Assembly: GCF_001866655.1 (NCBI RefSeq)
Contig: NZ_MLYR01000055.1
Location: 1 to 59,405 of the forward strand
Length of the DNA stretch: 59,405 nucleotides
DNA from: Bacillus sp. MUM 116
GTDB taxonomy: Bacteria > Bacillota > Bacilli > Bacillales > Cytobacillaceae
Reading direction: 5' to 3'
Positions 8,648 through 17,829 of the stretch are shown here, piece by piece. A program made the position numbers and the translations under genes. Below the pieces are notes generated by a model. That model saw only the letters and a program-made list of their open reading frames with translations. It searched no databases and was not told where the DNA came from. The first letter of the stretch is position 1. Each line of letters opens with the position of its first letter.

Positions 8648-8779
8648 TTACTCTGCTTTTCCGAGACGTTTTGCTTCAATTCGTTGTTCGATTTTTTCCA
8701 ATGCAGCATGATCTTTCATTAATTGGCTTTTATTTTCAGAAACAAGCTCTGCAAAGGAGCGTTTTCTTGGTTTTCTCAT
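8648..8779 (-). CDS. FbpB-like small basic protein
   Basis: The 43-residue protein begins MRKPRKRSFAELVSENK and continues as one charged helix, the pattern of the FbpB family of small basic proteins. In B. subtilis FbpB helps the sRNA FsrA spare iron and is controlled by Fur. I see no clear Fur box upstream, so the regulation may differ and the call is family level only. The ATG follows AAGGTGATAGAC. Confidence 0.78.
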   Translation of the reverse strand: MRKPRKRSFAELVSENKSQLMKDHAALEKIEQRIEAKRLGKAE

Positions 8780-8883
8780 GTCTATCACCTTCTTTATTTC
8801 TTATTGTATCAGGTATTATGCCCGTGAACGGTTGCAATTATTACAACTTTTTGAAAATTTTATTATTTAGATTAACTAAAAAA

Positions 8884-8907
8884 GACATTGGCCCGAGGGC
8901 CAATGTC
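8884..8907. terminator. Bidirectional terminator after the TlpA-like gene
   Basis: A stem GACATTGG(CC)/GGCCAATGTC with a tiny loop is flanked by A and T runs on both strands. Confidence 0.88.
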
Positions 8908-8910
8908 TTT

Positions 8911-9444
8911 TTAATTCAATTTCTCGGCAAATTGCTTCATTTGTGCCAGTTCCATTCCGCCCGTAAATTTATTTTCAATAATCCCTTTACTGTTGATAAA
9001 ATACGTCGTTGGAATGGATAAAATTTGGTATGTTTCATTTACATGATCGTCTACATCAAGAAGAATCGGAAAAGTAATTTTATTTTTATTTACAAAGCCT
9101 TTAACATCTAATTGTGGATCAATATTAACAGCAAGAATGACAAGATCTTTGTCTTTTTCCTTAAAGAACTTTTCCATGGCAGGCATTTCCGCTTTACAAG
9201 GGGGACACCAAGTTGCCCAGAAGTTAAGCATTACCTTCTTCCCTTTTAAATCGGAAAGCTTAATTTTATCTCCTGAAAGTGTTTTTAGTTCAAAATCTGG
9301 TGCTTTAGCTCCGATTTTCAGTCCTTCTTCAACGCTTGTTTGTGTTGTAGTGCTTTCGGGTTCCGTCTTTTTTTCCATCGCTTGAACAATCGCTACGGTA
9401 AGCAAAGTGATTAAGACGACTGCGGCGATTACTTTTTTGATCAT
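8911..9444 (-). CDS. TlpA/ResA-like thiol-disulfide oxidoreductase (YneN type)
   Basis: This 177-residue protein has an N-terminal membrane anchor (about residues 4-22), a short linker and a thioredoxin-like AhpC/TSA-type domain with the redox motif WCPPC at about residues 78-82. It should face the outside of the membrane and reduce or shuffle disulfides, as ResA does for cytochrome c maturation or StoA for spores. Its place between the tlp and aconitase genes matches B. subtilis yneN. The chosen ATG is preceded by GAAGGAGG. An upstream ATG seven codons earlier would bury that ribosome site. Confidence 0.9.
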   Translation of the reverse strand: MIKKVIAAVVLITLLTVAIVQAMEKKTEPESTTTQTSVEEGLKIGAKAPDFELKTLSGDKIKLSDLKGKKVMLNFWATWCPPCKAEMPAMEKFFKEKDKDLVILAVNIDPQLDVKGFVNKNKITFPILLDVDDHVNETYQILSIPTTYFINSKGIIENKFTGGMELAQMKQFAEKLN

Positions 9445-9558
9445 CCCCGAAACCTCCTTCATCAAAAGTTATGCTATTTCGATTTTACACTATAAACTCA
9501 GTCGAAACAAAGCTTGGTTATGTTAAATCTGTGAAGATTTGCTGAAATAAGAAAAGTG

Positions 9559-9680
9559 CAAGCGCTGGAGGGCCTGACGGTGAGACCGTTTTTTGACCTC
9601 ATCAGCAGGACCGAAGTGATCTAGAGGTTCTAGGCGATGGAGCTGGACAATTCTCGAAGAAATATATAAATTCTTAAAGT
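9559..9680. repeat. Dispersed Bacillus intergenic repeat, copy 1
   Basis: This GC-richer noncoding block includes GCAAGCGCTGGAGGGCCTGA and TAGGCGATGGAGCTGGACA. Its right part (from about 9631) is similar to 36,490-36,535, including the shared TATAAATTCTTA. It resembles intergenic repeats seen in Bacillus genomes; no protein coding is apparent. Confidence 0.7.
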
Positions 9681-9689
9681 AAAAGAAAA

Positions 9690-9709
9690 AGCAAGCGCGA
9701 GGGCTTGCT
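9690..9709 (-). terminator. Terminator of the class II aldolase gene
   Basis: A stem AGCAAGC/GCTTGCT is followed on the minus strand by a T-rich run. Confidence 0.75.
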
Positions 9710-10504
9710 CTAATCTTGTGCATTTAGCGCATCTAATATGTTTTTCGTTACTTTTTCAACAATCTGGTTGAGATTATGTTCCGATAAGGAGCATTCTAAG
9801 GGACTTGATTTTTTAGTGGCATTGGCTCCATTTGGCGCATCCGAACCGATTGGAGTTTCACCCATTATTCCCATCGCTCTTTTCATCTCTACCAGCCTCT
9901 GTACATGCTTTATGGAAAGCTCTCGGTCTCCATTAATTTGCCTGGAAATCCAATTGATTTTCGCATTGAATTCAAGTGATTCCATTAAATAATAGGCATA
10001 TTCTAGACTTGTTCCCCATGTGAGTGCACCGTGGTTTTCCAACAGCACCCCTTGATGGGTATGTACATGCTTTTTAACAGCTTGTGGAATTTCTTCTGTC
10101 GATGGTGTGCCATATTCTGCAATCGGAATGGTTCCCAAATATACGACAGATTCAGGCATAATCGCTTGGTCAAGTGGAATTCCAGCAATCGCAAACGCTG
10201 TAGCATATGGTGGATGAACATGGACAACCGCCCGAATATCCGGACGTTCGCGATATACAAGCAGATGCATTTTCATTTCAGATGTGGGTTTATAATCCCC
10301 TTCAAGAACATTCCCTTGGCCATCAACTTTAACGATCATTTCCGGTGTCATAAATCCTTTGCTTACCCCAGTTGGAGTAATAAGGAATTCGTTCTGGCCT
10401 ACTCGAATGGAAATGTTGCCATCATTAGCGGCAACAAATCCTTTTTCATAAACCCTTTTTCCGAATTCGCATATTTGCTTTTTAAATTTAATTTCCGTAA
10501 TCAT
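9710..10504 (-). CDS. Class II aldolase (5-deoxyribulose- or methylthioribulose-1-phosphate aldolase candidate)
   Basis: The 264-residue protein is a zinc-dependent class II aldolase/adducin family member. It shows AANDGNISIR, the HVHPPYATA histidine pair and LLENHGALTWG, consistent with L-fuculose-phosphate aldolase chemistry. It is paired with an MtnA-like isomerase upstream on the same strand. In the DHAP shunt (5-deoxyribose disposal, DrdA/Ald2) such a pair isomerises 5-deoxyribose-1-P or methylthioribose-1-P and cleaves it to DHAP plus an aldehyde. That assignment is inferred from the pairing. MtnB dehydratase is a related fold, but MtnB is shorter. The extended C terminus after about residue 215 is low complexity. 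ATG chosen after GGAAGGAAGG. Confidence 0.82.
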   Translation of the reverse strand: MITEIKFKKQICEFGKRVYEKGFVAANDGNISIRVGQNEFLITPTGVSKGFMTPEMIVKVDGQGNVLEGDYKPTSEMKMHLLVYRERPDIRAVVHVHPPYATAFAIAGIPLDQAIMPESVVYLGTIPIAEYGTPSTEEIPQAVKKHVHTHQGVLLENHGALTWGTSLEYAYYLMESLEFNAKINWISRQINGDRELSIKHVQRLVEMKRAMGIMGETPIGSDAPNGANATKKSSPLECSLSEHNLNQIVEKVTKNILDALNAQD

Positions 10505-10540
10505 AGGCAACCTTCCTTCCATGCTTTCTATCCCGCATTA

Positions 10541-10681
10541 ACGGGCAGTAAAACCCAACTTTAAGAATTTGAACGAAATAAAAAGGATAGGTCGGTCGAG
10601 GGGCTAACTGCCCGTAAAAAAGCCCGTTTGGTTCAACTAACAATCAGTGGGGGAAGAAAAAACCCTCACTGATTGTTAGTT
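10541..10681. repeat. Nested inverted repeats between aldolase and isomerase genes
   Basis: Two structures lie here. ACGGGCAGT at 10541 pairs with ACTGCCCGT at 10607. A 15-bp perfect inverted repeat, AACTAACAATCAGTG with CACTGATTGTTAGTT, occupies 10635-10649 and 10667-10681. The second directly follows the isomerase stop codon and can act as a terminator or processing hairpin, which could reduce aldolase expression relative to the isomerase. Confidence 0.75.
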
Positions 10682-10686
10682 TCACT

Positions 10687-11733
10687 TTATTGAAAAAGTT
10701 TTGGAAGCTCTCCTTCGTAGTTACCCGTTATTATACCCTTTTCTGTAATAATAGCTGTAACAAATTCATTCGGAGTAACATCAAATGCAGGATTAAAAAC
10801 TTTTACTCCTTCAGGAGCAGTTCTTTTTCCAAATCCCTCAGTAATTTCTGATGCATCCCGTTCTTCAATTGGGATATCAGCACCTGTGTTGGTTTCCAAA
10901 TCAATCGTTGAAATTGGTGCAGCCACATAGAATGGAATATTATGAGCCTTTGCCAGCAAAGCAACTCCATAGGTACCAATTTTATTGGCGACATCACCAT
11001 TTGCAGCCACGCGGTCACATCCGACGATTACTGCCTGTACCCAGCCTTTTTGCATTACCATTGCAGCCATATTATCTGTAATTAATGTTACATCGATTCC
11101 AGCTTGCATAAGTTCCCACGCCGTTAAACGTGCTCCTTGAAGGAGTGGTCTAGTTTCATCTGCAAATACTTTTATATCCCAGCCTTGTTCCTTTGCCAAG
11201 TAGAGTGGCGCGAGTGCTGTTCCATAACGTGCAGTAGCAATACCACCGGCATTACAATGAGTAAGAATTCCCATGCCATCCTTTAAAAGGGTTAGCGCAT
11301 GCTCGCCAATCGTCCGGCAAACTTCTTCGTCTTCGTTTCTTATTAAGTGTGCTTCTTGTACAAGTGCTTGCTTGATTTGTGCGATAGGAAGGGCTTTTTC
11401 CTTTTGGACACGCTCATCCATTCTCTTTAACGCCCAAAATAAATTTACGGCTGTTGGTCTTGAGGTTGCAAGGTAATGGGAATGCATTTTAAATTCAGCA
11501 TAAAATTCTTCAAATGAATTCTCAGAGGCATTCTTTATACCTAGTAGTAATCCGTAGGCCGCAGCAATACCAATGGCAGGTGCTCCGCGAACCTTTAATT
11601 GTTTAATGGCGTCCCAGGCATCTTCAATATTTGTGATTTCAAGAAATTCTGAAACATTGGGAATTTTCGTTTGGTCTAGTATTTTCAATACACCATTTTC
11701 GAAGAAAACTGATTGTAAAAATGACTCTGTCAA
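10687..11733 (-). CDS. MtnA/DrdI-like aldose-1-phosphate isomerase
   Basis: This 348-residue protein belongs to the eIF2B-alpha/MtnA family. It has [13 protein letters not shown], the catalytic-Cys segment [19 protein letters not shown] and the Asp segment [18 protein letters not shown]. MtnA converts S-methyl-5-thioribose-1-phosphate to the ribulose form; the DrdI branch uses 5-deoxyribose-1-phosphate. No mtnK, mtnW or mtnX lies nearby, and the neighbour is a class II aldolase, which favours the DHAP-shunt/5-deoxyribose interpretation. I placed the start at TTG 11733, nine bases after GAGGAG; the ATG three codons earlier sits directly on that ribosome site. Confidence 0.85.
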   Translation of the reverse strand: MTESFLQSVFFENGVLKILDQTKIPNVSEFLEITNIEDAWDAIKQLKVRGAPAIGIAAAYGLLLGIKNASENSFEEFYAEFKMHSHYLATSRPTAVNLFWALKRMDERVQKEKALPIAQIKQALVQEAHLIRNEDEEVCRTIGEHALTLLKDGMGILTHCNAGGIATARYGTALAPLYLAKEQGWDIKVFADETRPLLQGARLTAWELMQAGIDVTLITDNMAAMVMQKGWVQAVIVGCDRVAANGDVANKIGTYGVALLAKAHNIPFYVAAPISTIDLETNTGADIPIEERDASEITEGFGKRTAPEGVKVFNPAFDVTPNEFVTAIITEKGIITGNYEGELPKLFQ

Positions 11734-11954
11734 ATAACCCATCTCCTCTTTAATCTAACAAAAAACTTCTACCATTGTAATTTTATCAATATCTTCGATA
11801 GATGCAAGACTTTTCATTATCGTTAAAATTAACGGAAAATTTTCATAGATAGATGGTTATTATCGGAAAAATTTGTCTTGAGGTGAAAAATGTTTCTATA
11901 AAAAAGGATTTTTAGACAAACCTACATCTGTAACGAAGAAAATTGGAAAATTGT

Positions 11955-13664
11955 CTATAAATTATTGATTATTATCTTTTTTTGCGCTAAAAGCTCTTTG
12001 AATTCTCTATCCAATTCCATATAATCTGGATGATTTTGATCAAGCAGCGATAACTCTCCCAGAACGGTTGCCAATCGGTTTTCAATGACCATTAAGGCTT
12101 CTTGTTTACTGTTATTTTTATTGTCTTTACCCTGATTAAAATATTCCTCCGCTTTCAATTCGACGCGCTTAATTTTCTGATTTTCAAACACAAGTAGCTT
12201 TTCACAAATCTTATTGAGGAAATAATAATCATGCGATACCGTGATAATCGTCCCAGTAAACTCGCTTAAGGTCTTTTCAAATTGTTCCCTGCTAGGCAAA
12301 TCAAGATGATTGGTTGGTTCGTCGAGAATCAAAACATCATATTCCTTCATTAACATGTCAACGAGTTTGACTCTTGTTCTTTCTCCTAAACTCAGTGTGC
12401 CAATGGGTTTGATAATCAGATCCTCATTTAATCCAAGATTGGCTAACAAAGTCCTTGCTCGGAACAGGTCTTGGCGTGCTGTAAAACCTAATGCATCAAG
12501 GGCTGTTTTTTCTTCTGGAAGGTCATGAACGTCCTGGCTTAAGTAGGCGATCTTTATGGAATCACTTTTCCATAATATTCCTTGTGAACCCTGTTCTTTT
12601 CCTACGATCATTTGAATTAAGGTTGTTTTGCCGCAGCCATTATCCCCTAGCAAACCCACCCGTTCACCATGGTTTATATAAAACTGCGTGTCGGAAAAAA
12701 GCTTACGATTTCCAAAGCTTTTTTCTAATTTCTGAGCTTCAATAATCCGCTTTCCTCTTATTCCGTCGGATTCAAACTGAAATCTGATTTCTGCTTCCTC
12801 CAAAGGTTTTTCGATTTTATTCTCACTCAGTTCATTTTGCAGCCGTTTCATTTTTGATTTTATTTGCTTATCCCGTTTTTTTGCCTTAACCCGGTGATAC
12901 TCTTTAAAACCTTCCTGTTTGGTGGAATCCCGGTGTGCACGGTCCGACCATTTCGTTAATTGCTCCATTTGCAATTCGATTTTTTCATTTTTCCGTTGCT
13001 GTACCGTATATTGATGATATAGATCCTCTTTTCTTTTTTGTTTTTCTTTTCGGTACTCACTATAATTTCCGTAATAAAAATGGATTTTCTTATTTTCTAA
13101 TTCGAAAATGCAATTGACAGTTTGATCTAAAAAGTACCGGTCATGCGAGATAATCAAGACTGGTCCCTTAAATTTTTTCAATTCAGCGAGTAACCATTTA
13201 ATCCCTTTAAAATCTAAATGATTGGTTGGCTCATCGAGAATTAAAAAATCGGGTTTGCTTGACCATACAAGTGATAGAGCAAGCTTTAACTTCTCACCGC
13301 CGCTCAAATGCTGCAGTCTCTGTTCCTCCCAATCATATACCTTTTCGAGGCCAAGCTGGCTTGTGTGTTCGTATAAATCCTTTTTATCCAATAAACCTTC
13401 AACAAAATTGGTAAATTCATAATCAATTGATTGTGTTAAATAACCGATCTTAAACTCCTTCTCCATATCTATTTTTCCATTGTCGGGCTTTAGCCGGCCC
13501 ATAATAATATTTGCCAAAGTGGTCTTACCTGTCCCGTTATAGCCAACTAAGCCAATTCTTTCTCCCATTTTTATTTCAAAATGAACATTGTCTAATATTT
13601 TTCTTAATTCAAAGCTTTTTTCTATCCCTGAAGCTTTTAAAACAATCTTGGATTTATTAAACAT
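11955..13664 (-). CDS. ABC-F family ATPase (antibiotic-resistance/ribosome-protection type)
   Basis: The 569-residue protein has two ABC modules without membrane segments: Walker A GYNGTGKTT and GDNGCGKTT, signatures LSGGEK and LSLGERTR, and Walker B LILDEPTNHLD twice. They are joined by a charged linker of about 80 residues rich in Lys and Glu. This is the ABC-F design; such proteins bind the ribosomal E site, and a subset relieve antibiotic inhibition. The gene is preceded by a leader with a small reading frame and attenuator-like hairpins, typical of drug-inducible members such as vmlR, which supports a resistance role. The ATG follows GGAAGGGAG. The drug class cannot be read from sequence. 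A second, broken ABC-F gene lies at 34,918. Confidence 0.88.
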   Translation of the reverse strand: MFNKSKIVLKASGIEKSFELRKILDNVHFEIKMGERIGLVGYNGTGKTTLANIIMGRLKPDNGKIDMEKEFKIGYLTQSIDYEFTNFVEGLLDKKDLYEHTSQLGLEKVYDWEEQRLQHLSGGEKLKLALSLVWSSKPDFLILDEPTNHLDFKGIKWLLAELKKFKGPVLIISHDRYFLDQTVNCIFELENKKIHFYYGNYSEYRKEKQKRKEDLYHQYTVQQRKNEKIELQMEQLTKWSDRAHRDSTKQEGFKEYHRVKAKKRDKQIKSKMKRLQNELSENKIEKPLEEAEIRFQFESDGIRGKRIIEAQKLEKSFGNRKLFSDTQFYINHGERVGLLGDNGCGKTTLIQMIVGKEQGSQGILWKSDSIKIAYLSQDVHDLPEEKTALDALGFTARQDLFRARTLLANLGLNEDLIIKPIGTLSLGERTRVKLVDMLMKEYDVLILDEPTNHLDLPSREQFEKTLSEFTGTIITVSHDYYFLNKICEKLLVFENQKIKRVELKAEEYFNQGKDNKNNSKQEALMVIENRLATVLGELSLLDQNHPDYMELDREFKELLAQKKIIINNL

Positions 13665-13667
13665 AAA

Positions 13668-13700
13668 AAAACTCCCTTCCATAAACCTGAAGAGAGTTTT
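13668..13700 (-). promoter_or_regulatory. Hairpin sequestering the ABC-F ribosome binding site
   Basis: AAAACTC pairs with GAGTTTT, the latter including the end of the GGAAGGGAG ribosome site and followed by more T. The loop contains TCTTCAGGTT (13684-13693), which is complementary to AACCTGAAGA in the leader reading frame (13811-13820). The two pairings are alternatives. Confidence 0.55.
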
Positions 13701-13737
13701 AGACCCAATTATTTGAAAATAGCCCAATAAAAACCAA

Positions 13738-13765
13738 GAAAAAATAAACCTAAAAAGGCTTTATT
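13738..13765 (-). terminator. Candidate attenuator terminator upstream of the ABC-F gene
   Basis: On the minus strand, AATAAAGCC, loop TTTTTA, then GGTTTATT forms a stem with one bulge and is followed by six T. Its 5' arm begins at the stop codon of the leader reading frame, as expected for ribosome-mediated attenuation. Confidence 0.6.
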
Positions 13766-13826
13766 GAGTAAATAACAAATTTGGATGTAAAAAGGACAGA
13801 CTCATCCTATTCTTCAGGTTCATCAT
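13761..13826 (-). CDS. Putative leader peptide of the ABC-F gene (21 aa)
   Basis: A 21-codon reading frame starts with two ATG codons and ends in TAA at the base of the attenuator hairpin. The peptide has a hydrophobic LSFLHPNLLF stretch that could be a stalling sequence. No strong ribosome site precedes it (only a weak AG-rich stretch), so translation is inferred from geometry. Stalling here would free the downstream ribosome site by long-range pairing of AACCTGAAGA. Confidence 0.5.
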   Translation of the reverse strand: MMNLKNRMSLSFLHPNLLFTQ

Positions 13827-13955
13827 TTTTCGGTTATTCGAAATATGAGCTGAATCATAAGATTAAAACTTCATGCCTTTTTATCATTCCTTTTCGTTTA
13901 GTCCTTTTTATGTTATGGTATCCGCTTTAAATTTGTCAACCATTTTCTAATAAAA

Positions 13956-13987
13956 AACCACCATGCATTGAAATCAGCATGGTGGTT
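13956..13987 (-). terminator. Terminator of acnA
   Basis: An 11-bp perfect stem AACCACCATGC/GCATGGTGGTT is followed on the minus strand by T residues. Confidence 0.9.
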
Positions 13988-14000
13988 TCGTAATTCGTAA

Positions 14001-16709
14001 TTACGCTTCTTGTAATTTTTCACGTAATACCATTTGTAGGATACCGCCGTGACGGTAGTAGTCGATTTCAACTTCAGAGTCGAAACGTACAACTACTTCG
14101 AATTCTTTCTTGTTACCATCTTCGTCAGTGGCAGTAACTTTTAGAAGATCGCGTGGTTTTACGTTTTCGTCTACTTGAACTTCGAAAGTTTCTTTACCAG
14201 TTAAACCAAATGTTTCAGCGTTTTCGCCTTCTTTAAATTGAAGTGGGAGAACACCCATTAACACAAGGTTAGAACGGTGAATACGCTCGAAGCTTTCAGC
14301 AAGAACGGTTTTGATGCCTAAAAGATTAGTACCTTTTGCAGCCCAGTCACGTGAAGAGCCCATTCCGTAATCTTTACCGGCCAGAACCATCAATCCAGTT
14401 CCATCTTCTTTGTACTTCATGCAAGCATCATAGATAGATGTAACTTCGCCACTTGGCCAGTAAGTTGTGAAGCCGCCTTCTGTACCTGGTGCGATTTGGT
14501 TACGGATACGGATGTTTGCAAATGTTCCGCGCATCATGACTTCGTGGTTACCACGACGAGAACCGTAAGAGTTGAAGTCACGTGGCTGAACGCCTTTTTC
14601 TAATAGATATTTACCGGCTGGAGTATTTTTGCCAATTGCTCCTGCAGGTGAAATATGGTCAGTTGTTACAGAGTCTCCGAACTTACCAACCACACGAAGA
14701 CCAGCTAATGGTTCAACCTTTCCTGGTTCAGGTGATAAGCCTTCAAAGAATGGCGGATTAGCAATGTAAGTGGAATTTTCATCCCAAGTATATAATGGCT
14801 CATTGCTAGTTTTGATTGCGTTCCAACGCTCGTTGTCACCAAATACGTTTTCATATTCTTTGCGGAATAATTCTGGTGTAACAGTACGTTTAACTACATC
14901 ATTTACTTCAGCAGTAGATGGCCAGATATCCTTGAAGAATACATCGTTTCCATCTTTATCTTTACCGATTGAATCTTTAGCGAAATCAATGTTCACTGTA
15001 CCAGCTAGTGCGTAAGTAACAACAAGCGGCGGTGAAGCAAGATAGTTTGCTTTTACAAGCGGATGAATACGTCCTTCAAAGTTACGGTTACCGGAAAGAA
15101 CAGATGTAACTAAAAGATCATTTTCAGCAATTGTTTTTTCGATTTCTTCTTTTAATGGACCGGAGTTACCGATACATGTAGTACAGCCGTAACCAACAAG
15201 GTTGAAGCCGATTTGCTCTAAGTAAGGAAGTAAGCCGGAATCACGTAGATAACCAGTTACAACTTTAGATCCTGGTGCCAAAGAAGTTTTCACGAACTTA
15301 GGAACTTCCATTCCAAGTTCAACTGCTTTCTTTGCAACAAGTCCTGCACCAACTAGAACGTATGGGTTAGAAGTGTTTGTACAGCTTGTGATGGAAGCAA
15401 TCGCAACTGCACCTGTTTTAATTTCTGCTTCGTCCCCATTGTTAAAATTAATGGTTGCAGATTTTTCAAGTTCGTCAGCTTGTAAACCAAAGCCTTGGTT
15501 TCCTTGTGGAGCGGAAACAGCTTTTACGAACTCTTCCTTCATTTTTGAAAGAGGAATTAAATCTTGTGGACGTTTAGGACCAGAAAGATTCGCCTCAATT
15601 GCAGTAAGATCGATTTCGATAACATCTGTATAAACAGGTTCAACAGATGGGTCAAAGAACAAACCGTTTGCTTTGCAATATTGTTCTACTACATTAATTT
15701 GTTCTGCATCACGGCCAGTTAGGCGTAAATATTCAATTGATTCGCCGTCAATCGGGAAGAAACCACATGTTGCACCATATTCAGGAGCCATGTTTGCAAT
15801 TGTTGCACGGTCAGCAAGTGGTAAAGAAGATACTCCAGGTCCGAAATATTCTACAAATTTACCAACCACACCATGTTTACGAAGGACTTGTGTTACTTTA
15901 AGCGCAAGGTCAGTCGCAGTTGCACCGTTTGGAAGCTCGCCAACTAATTTAACCCCAACTACTTCTGGAACTGGGAAATAAGAAGGCTGTCCAAGCATTC
16001 CTGCTTCTGCCTCGATACCGCCAACGCCCCAGCCTAATACGCCAAGACCATTGATCATGGTTGTATGGGAGTCAGTACCGACTAATGTATCTGGGTATGT
16101 TTCAAGTTCCCCGTCTACTTCTGCAACATGTACAACATCTGCTAAGTATTCAAGGTTTACTTGGTGAACGATACCAGTTGCTGGTGGTACGGCACGATAG
16201 TTGTTAAATGATTTTTGTGCCCAGCTTAAGAATTGGTAACGCTCAGCATTACGTTCGAATTCAAAATCCATGTTAATTTTTAATGAATCAGCAGCACCAT
16301 AAGCATCAACTTGTACAGAGTGGTCGATAACAAGGTCAACTGTTTTCTCAGGATTAATTTTGTCTGGGTTACCGCCAAGATCAGCCATTGCTTTTCTTAA
16401 GGAAGCAAGGTCAACGACAGCAGGAACGCCTGTGAAGTCTTGAAGAATAACACGTGCTGGTTTAAATGGAACATCCACTTCTTTAAGCTCATCTGTTCCC
16501 CATTTTGCTAAGTTTTCAACATGCTCTTTAGTAATCACACGGCCATCATATTGGCGAAGTACTGATTCAAGAAGTACCTTTACAGAATAAGGTAATTTAG
16601 AAACCTTTCCAATACCAGCTTCTTCTAAAGCATTTAACCGATAATAGTGATAACGTTTACCGTTTGCTTCAAATGAAGATTTTGCGTTAAAAACATCATT
16701 TTTAACCAT
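14001..16709 (-). CDS. acnA: Aconitate hydratase (aconitase, CitB/AcnA)
   Basis: This 902-residue enzyme interconverts citrate and isocitrate in the TCA cycle using a [4Fe-4S] cluster. Cluster ligands are visible in [11 protein letters not shown] and [13 protein letters not shown], and the C-terminal swivel domain has [11 protein letters not shown]. Length is normal for Bacillus (about 909). In B. subtilis the apo-protein also binds iron-responsive mRNA elements. The chosen ATG follows GAGGGGGTTTTTACTC; an in-frame ATG 11 codons upstream lacks a ribosome site. It is single and well spaced. A dyad upstream may bind CcpC. Confidence 0.98.
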   Translation of the reverse strand: MVKNDVFNAKSSFEANGKRYHYYRLNALEEAGIGKVSKLPYSVKVLLESVLRQYDGRVITKEHVENLAKWGTDELKEVDVPFKPARVILQDFTGVPAVVDLASLRKAMADLGGNPDKINPEKTVDLVIDHSVQVDAYGAADSLKINMDFEFERNAERYQFLSWAQKSFNNYRAVPPATGIVHQVNLEYLADVVHVAEVDGELETYPDTLVGTDSHTTMINGLGVLGWGVGGIEAEAGMLGQPSYFPVPEVVGVKLVGELPNGATATDLALKVTQVLRKHGVVGKFVEYFGPGVSSLPLADRATIANMAPEYGATCGFFPIDGESIEYLRLTGRDAEQINVVEQYCKANGLFFDPSVEPVYTDVIEIDLTAIEANLSGPKRPQDLIPLSKMKEEFVKAVSAPQGNQGFGLQADELEKSATINFNNGDEAEIKTGAVAIASITSCTNTSNPYVLVGAGLVAKKAVELGMEVPKFVKTSLAPGSKVVTGYLRDSGLLPYLEQIGFNLVGYGCTTCIGNSGPLKEEIEKTIAENDLLVTSVLSGNRNFEGRIHPLVKANYLASPPLVVTYALAGTVNIDFAKDSIGKDKDGNDVFFKDIWPSTAEVNDVVKRTVTPELFRKEYENVFGDNERWNAIKTSNEPLYTWDENSTYIANPPFFEGLSPEPGKVEPLAGLRVVGKFGDSVTTDHISPAGAIGKNTPAGKYLLEKGVQPRDFNSYGSRRGNHEVMMRGTFANIRIRNQIAPGTEGGFTTYWPSGEVTSIYDACMKYKEDGTGLMVLAGKDYGMGSSRDWAAKGTNLLGIKTVLAESFERIHRSNLVLMGVLPLQFKEGENAETFGLTGKETFEVQVDENVKPRDLLKVTATDEDGNKKEFEVVVRFDSEVEIDYYRHGGILQMVLREKLQEA

Positions 16710-16825
16710 GAGTAAAAACCCCCTCATTTCAATTAAATACAAAAATCAACGAAAAGTGTGAATATTCCCTTATACCCCAACTTTTCTCACAATTCCTATC
16801 TTAATACATCCTTTAACATAAGTAA

Positions 16826-16841
16826 ATAACAAGAAAGTTAT
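16826..16841. promoter_or_regulatory. Dyad upstream of acnA, possible CcpC-type operator
   Basis: ATAAC-N6-GTTAT is a perfect dyad about 117 bases before the aconitase start. CcpC in B. subtilis uses ATAA/TTAT dyads upstream of citB with a spacer of about 7; here it is 8, so this is a weak candidate. Confidence 0.3.
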
Positions 16842-17030
16842 TGCACTCGATAAGTTTTTCTTATGTTTTTTCATAAAAAGAGTTCGAAATATTTCGAAAA
16901 CGTTATTAGGGCTAAGAGGTTTCTTTTTCATAGGGAATAGTTTGTATTCTTTATTATTATGTCTAAAAAACTTTTTGATGTCATTAATTTAGGCTTACAG
17001 GAAATATTAACAGTTAAGGAGGTGGTTGGA

Positions 17031-17180
17031 ATGGGTAAACGCAAGGCGAATCATGTCATCCCTGGTGCGAATGCTGCCAGTTCCCAAGGACAAGGGGCAG
17101 GTTTCAATGAAGAAATAGGAAAAGAGCCGTTAACAGTTAATGAAAGAATGAACAATAAAAAGCGAAAGAAGAATCAATGA
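17031..17180 (+). CDS. sspO: Small acid-soluble spore protein SspO
   Basis: The 49-residue protein begins [17 protein letters not shown] and ends NNKKRKKNQ, the SspO (CotK) pattern. It is a minor forespore protein divergent from aconitase, as in B. subtilis. The start is the ATG after AAGGAGGTGGTTGGA; an upstream in-frame ATG lacks a ribosome site. In B. subtilis sspO and sspP are one operon; here a minus-strand gene and terminator separate them. Confidence 0.93.
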   Translation: MGKRKANHVIPGANAASSQGQGAGFNEEIGKEPLTVNERMNNKKRKKNQ

Positions 17181-17211
17181 AAGCAGGAGGATATCCTCCT
17201 GCTTTCATTTT
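17176..17211. terminator. Perfect palindromic bidirectional terminator
   Basis: A 17-bp arm starting AATGAAAGCAGGAGG repeats perfectly as its complement with no loop spacer, then T residues. It ends both sspO and the convergent gene at 17,214. Confidence 0.9.
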
Positions 17212-17213
17212 GC

Positions 17214-17486
17214 CTATTCCGTTTGGTTTACCTCTGAAACGATTGACTGAAGATCTTGCTGGAATCGTTCAAGTTGTATTCTTTGGTGTTCGGAGGCTAC
17301 CTCCATTGCATTTTCGATTTGCTGATAAGCTTCGTTCACCTCATCCTTTAAATGCTTTAACTGATGACCGTAATTTGCGCTGTCAGTAACAATATCATAA
17401 AAAAGACCTTGGGCATTCTCAAATCCCTGTTGAGCTGCCTGGAAAGCCTGTTGTTTGTCCTTATGGTAAGGATTCTTTTGCGTCAT
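17214..17486 (-). CDS. Small coiled-coil hypothetical protein (90 aa)
   Basis: This 90-residue Gln/Glu-rich protein is predicted by eye to be almost entirely helical, with heptad-like spacing across residues 15-85 and no membrane segment. I do not recognise the family. The ATG is preceded by GGAAGGAGTG. It sits between sspO and sspP in opposite orientation, which suggests but does not prove a link to sporulation. An upstream in-frame ATG would add 29 residues without a ribosome site. Confidence 0.75.
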   Translation of the reverse strand: MTQKNPYHKDKQQAFQAAQQGFENAQGLFYDIVTDSANYGHQLKHLKDEVNEAYQQIENAMEVASEHQRIQLERFQQDLQSIVSEVNQTE

Positions 17487-17552
17487 ATCGTTTATTTCAC
17501 TCCTTCCTAAATGTATACCGTTAAAATGCACAGAACCAAAAAAAATATTCAG

Positions 17553-17582
17553 GCATGAAAACGTAGTCTTCACAGCATTCTA
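17553..17582 (+). promoter_or_regulatory. Candidate sigma-G promoter of sspP
   Basis: GCATG at 17553 and CATTCTA at 17576 are separated by 18 bases and match the sigma-G -35 (GHATR) and -10 (CATnnTA) patterns, 22 bases before the sspP start. Confidence 0.65.
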
Positions 17583-17603
17583 ATTAATGAGGAGGGATGA
17601 TAA

Positions 17604-17744
17604 ATGGTGAACAAAAATGATGGTAAAGATATGCGTAAAAATGCACCAAAACAATCAGGTCAGCCGGAACCAATGAGCGGTTCTCATAAAGTAAAGAATC
17701 GCAATCATACACGGGCAAAACATAATTCACATCATGATATGTAA
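17604..17744 (+). CDS. sspP: Small acid-soluble spore protein SspP
   Basis: The 46-residue protein has [16 protein letters not shown] and [14 protein letters not shown], the SspP (CotL) signature. It is a minor forespore protein. The ATG follows GAGGAGGGATGATAA, and a sigma-G-like promoter lies just upstream. Below the length usually kept by automatic callers. Confidence 0.95.
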   Translation: MVNKNDGKDMRKNAPKQSGQPEPMSGSHKVKNRNHTRAKHNSHHDM

Positions 17745-17752
17745 AGAGGAAA

Positions 17753-17803
17753 AGCGGAAGCGCCTTGGTCAGGCCCTAAGCATAGGACGCTTGCGCTAGA
17801 CAC
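17753..17803. repeat. Dispersed intergenic repeat, copy 2 (partial)
   Basis: AAAGCGGAAGCGCCTTGGTC followed by GGACGCTTGCGCTAGACA is a shortened member of the same GC-rich intergenic repeat type seen near 9,560 and 36,485. Confidence 0.6.
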
Positions 17804-17806
17804 AAA

Positions 17807-17829
17807 AGACCCCTTTTTAAAAGGGGTCT
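17807..17829 (-). terminator. Terminator of selA
   Basis: AGACCCCTTTT pairs with AAAAGGGGTCT and is followed on the minus strand by T residues; it overlaps the selA stop codon. This means selA is not followed by a cotranscribed selB. Confidence 0.85.

Noticed and set aside
8780..8883. Fur box upstream of the FbpB-like gene
   Set aside because: No 7-1-7 Fur-like inverted repeat could be found.
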